This document shows, piece by piece, positions 5,100 to 5,411 of a stretch of DNA of 5,411 nucleotides. The notes beneath the pieces were generated by a model. It ran no database searches and was not told the origin of the DNA. It was given only the letters and a program-made list of their open reading frames with translations. Source of the stretch: Planctomycetota bacterium (GTDB lineage Bacteria > Planctomycetota > MHYJ01 > JACQXL01 > JAVHLO01). Position 1 is the stretch's first letter. The number at the start of each line of letters is the position of its first letter. The translations under genes and the position numbers were made by a program. The stretch spans positions 1 through 5,411 of the forward strand of contig JAVHLO010000145.1 in the NCBI GenBank assembly GCA_031082105.1, in the 5' to 3' direction.

Positions 5100-5411
5100 A
5101 TGTGCGAAGAGCAGGTAGCAGGCGAGAAGACCGGAGACCTCCGTCATCTCGTTGATCGCCCCGAGCGTGTCACCGGTCAGCCCACCGATCGTCGTCTTGA
5201 AGCGGATCAGGCACGCGAGCGTCACGACGAGGCCCACAAGACAGAGCGCGACGCCGTCCGGCCCGGCAAGTCCCGACACGAGCAGCGCCGTCAAGAGAGT
5301 GGCGAACAGCCAATGGCGCGTCCTCAGACCGGAAAGGAACATGCGGGCGAGCCCTTCCTTCCGGGCCGGACCAAGAAACGCGCCGGCGATCACCATGCTC
5401 CAGCGGCTCAG
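5097..5411 (-). CDS. cobS: Adenosylcobinamide-GDP ribazoletransferase, C-terminal part (N-terminus beyond right edge)
   Basis: The last 104 codons of CobS are present. The frame is open through base 5411 (in-window start LSRWSMVIAG), so the ATG at 5396 is internal. CobS is an inner-membrane enzyme that joins adenosylcobinamide-GDP with alpha-ribazole or its phosphate in the last step of cobalamin assembly. The hallmark GGLTGDTLGAINEMTE lies at in-window residues 76-91, and LSRW at 1-4 is also typical. Hydrophobic segments are at about 34-48, 53-69 and 93-103. Full-length members are about 250 residues, so a bit under half is visible. The C-terminus (LLACYLLFAH) is of normal extent. It is the first gene in the window of the operon with the BtuFCD importer, consistent with salvage of incomplete corrinoids taken up from outside. 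Any promoter or B12 riboswitch would lie beyond the right edge. Confidence 0.95.
   Translation of the reverse strand: MSRWSMVIAGAFLGPARKEGLARMFLSGLRTRHWLFATLLTALLVSGLAGPDGVALCLVGLVVTLACLIRFKTTIGGLTGDTLGAINEMTEVSGLLACYLLFAH

Overview
The window is a stretch of GC-rich bacterial chromosome in which every recognisable gene lies on the minus strand, so genes are read from high to low coordinates. It holds the end of a corrinoid (vitamin B12) salvage and uptake operon followed by a separately promoted glycosyltransferase gene. The lineage cannot be fixed from the sequence. A complete BtuFCD-type importer with CobS indicates a bacterium that takes up and completes corrinoids. Repeats of the CACAGATT type with a GxxExxY-like remnant would fit several environmental, poorly sampled phyla, but this is only a hint.

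Layout in transcription order. At 5411-5097 is the C-terminal part of CobS, which joins adenosylcobinamide-GDP to the lower-ligand nucleoside; its N-terminus lies outside the window. The CobS stop codon overlaps the strong Shine-Dalgarno sequence of a secreted gluzincin-type metallopeptidase-like protein (5084-4185), an unusual member of a B12 operon. After 23 bases comes a BtuF-like corrinoid-binding protein (4161-3235). A 297-base gap then separates btuF from btuC (2938-1970), and a 134-base gap separates btuC from btuD (1835-1029). Together BtuF, BtuC and BtuD form a type II ABC importer, and CobS would convert imported or salvaged corrinoid precursors into cobalamin.

The btuF-btuC gap is the most interesting part. 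It contains a roughly 240-base element bounded by near-perfect 29-base inverted repeats, each made of three tandem copies of a 9-mer (CACAGATTN). Between them is a decayed coding remnant on the minus strand that resembles the C-terminal third of GxxExxY (PDDEXK_3) proteins, broken by an in-frame TAG. The btuC-btuD gap contains two alternating purine-pyrimidine tracts with inverted-repeat character.

Downstream of btuD there is a plausible intrinsic terminator (1010-974), a second hairpin, and then a near-consensus sigma70 promoter (TTGACA, 17 bases, TAGAAT) so close to the start codon of the next gene that its mRNA may be leaderless. That gene (840-1) is the N-terminal 280 codons of a GT4-type glycosyltransferase that runs off the left edge. 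No tRNA, rRNA, CRISPR array or B12 riboswitch was seen. Apart from the element between btuF and btuC, I see no sign of an undescribed system.
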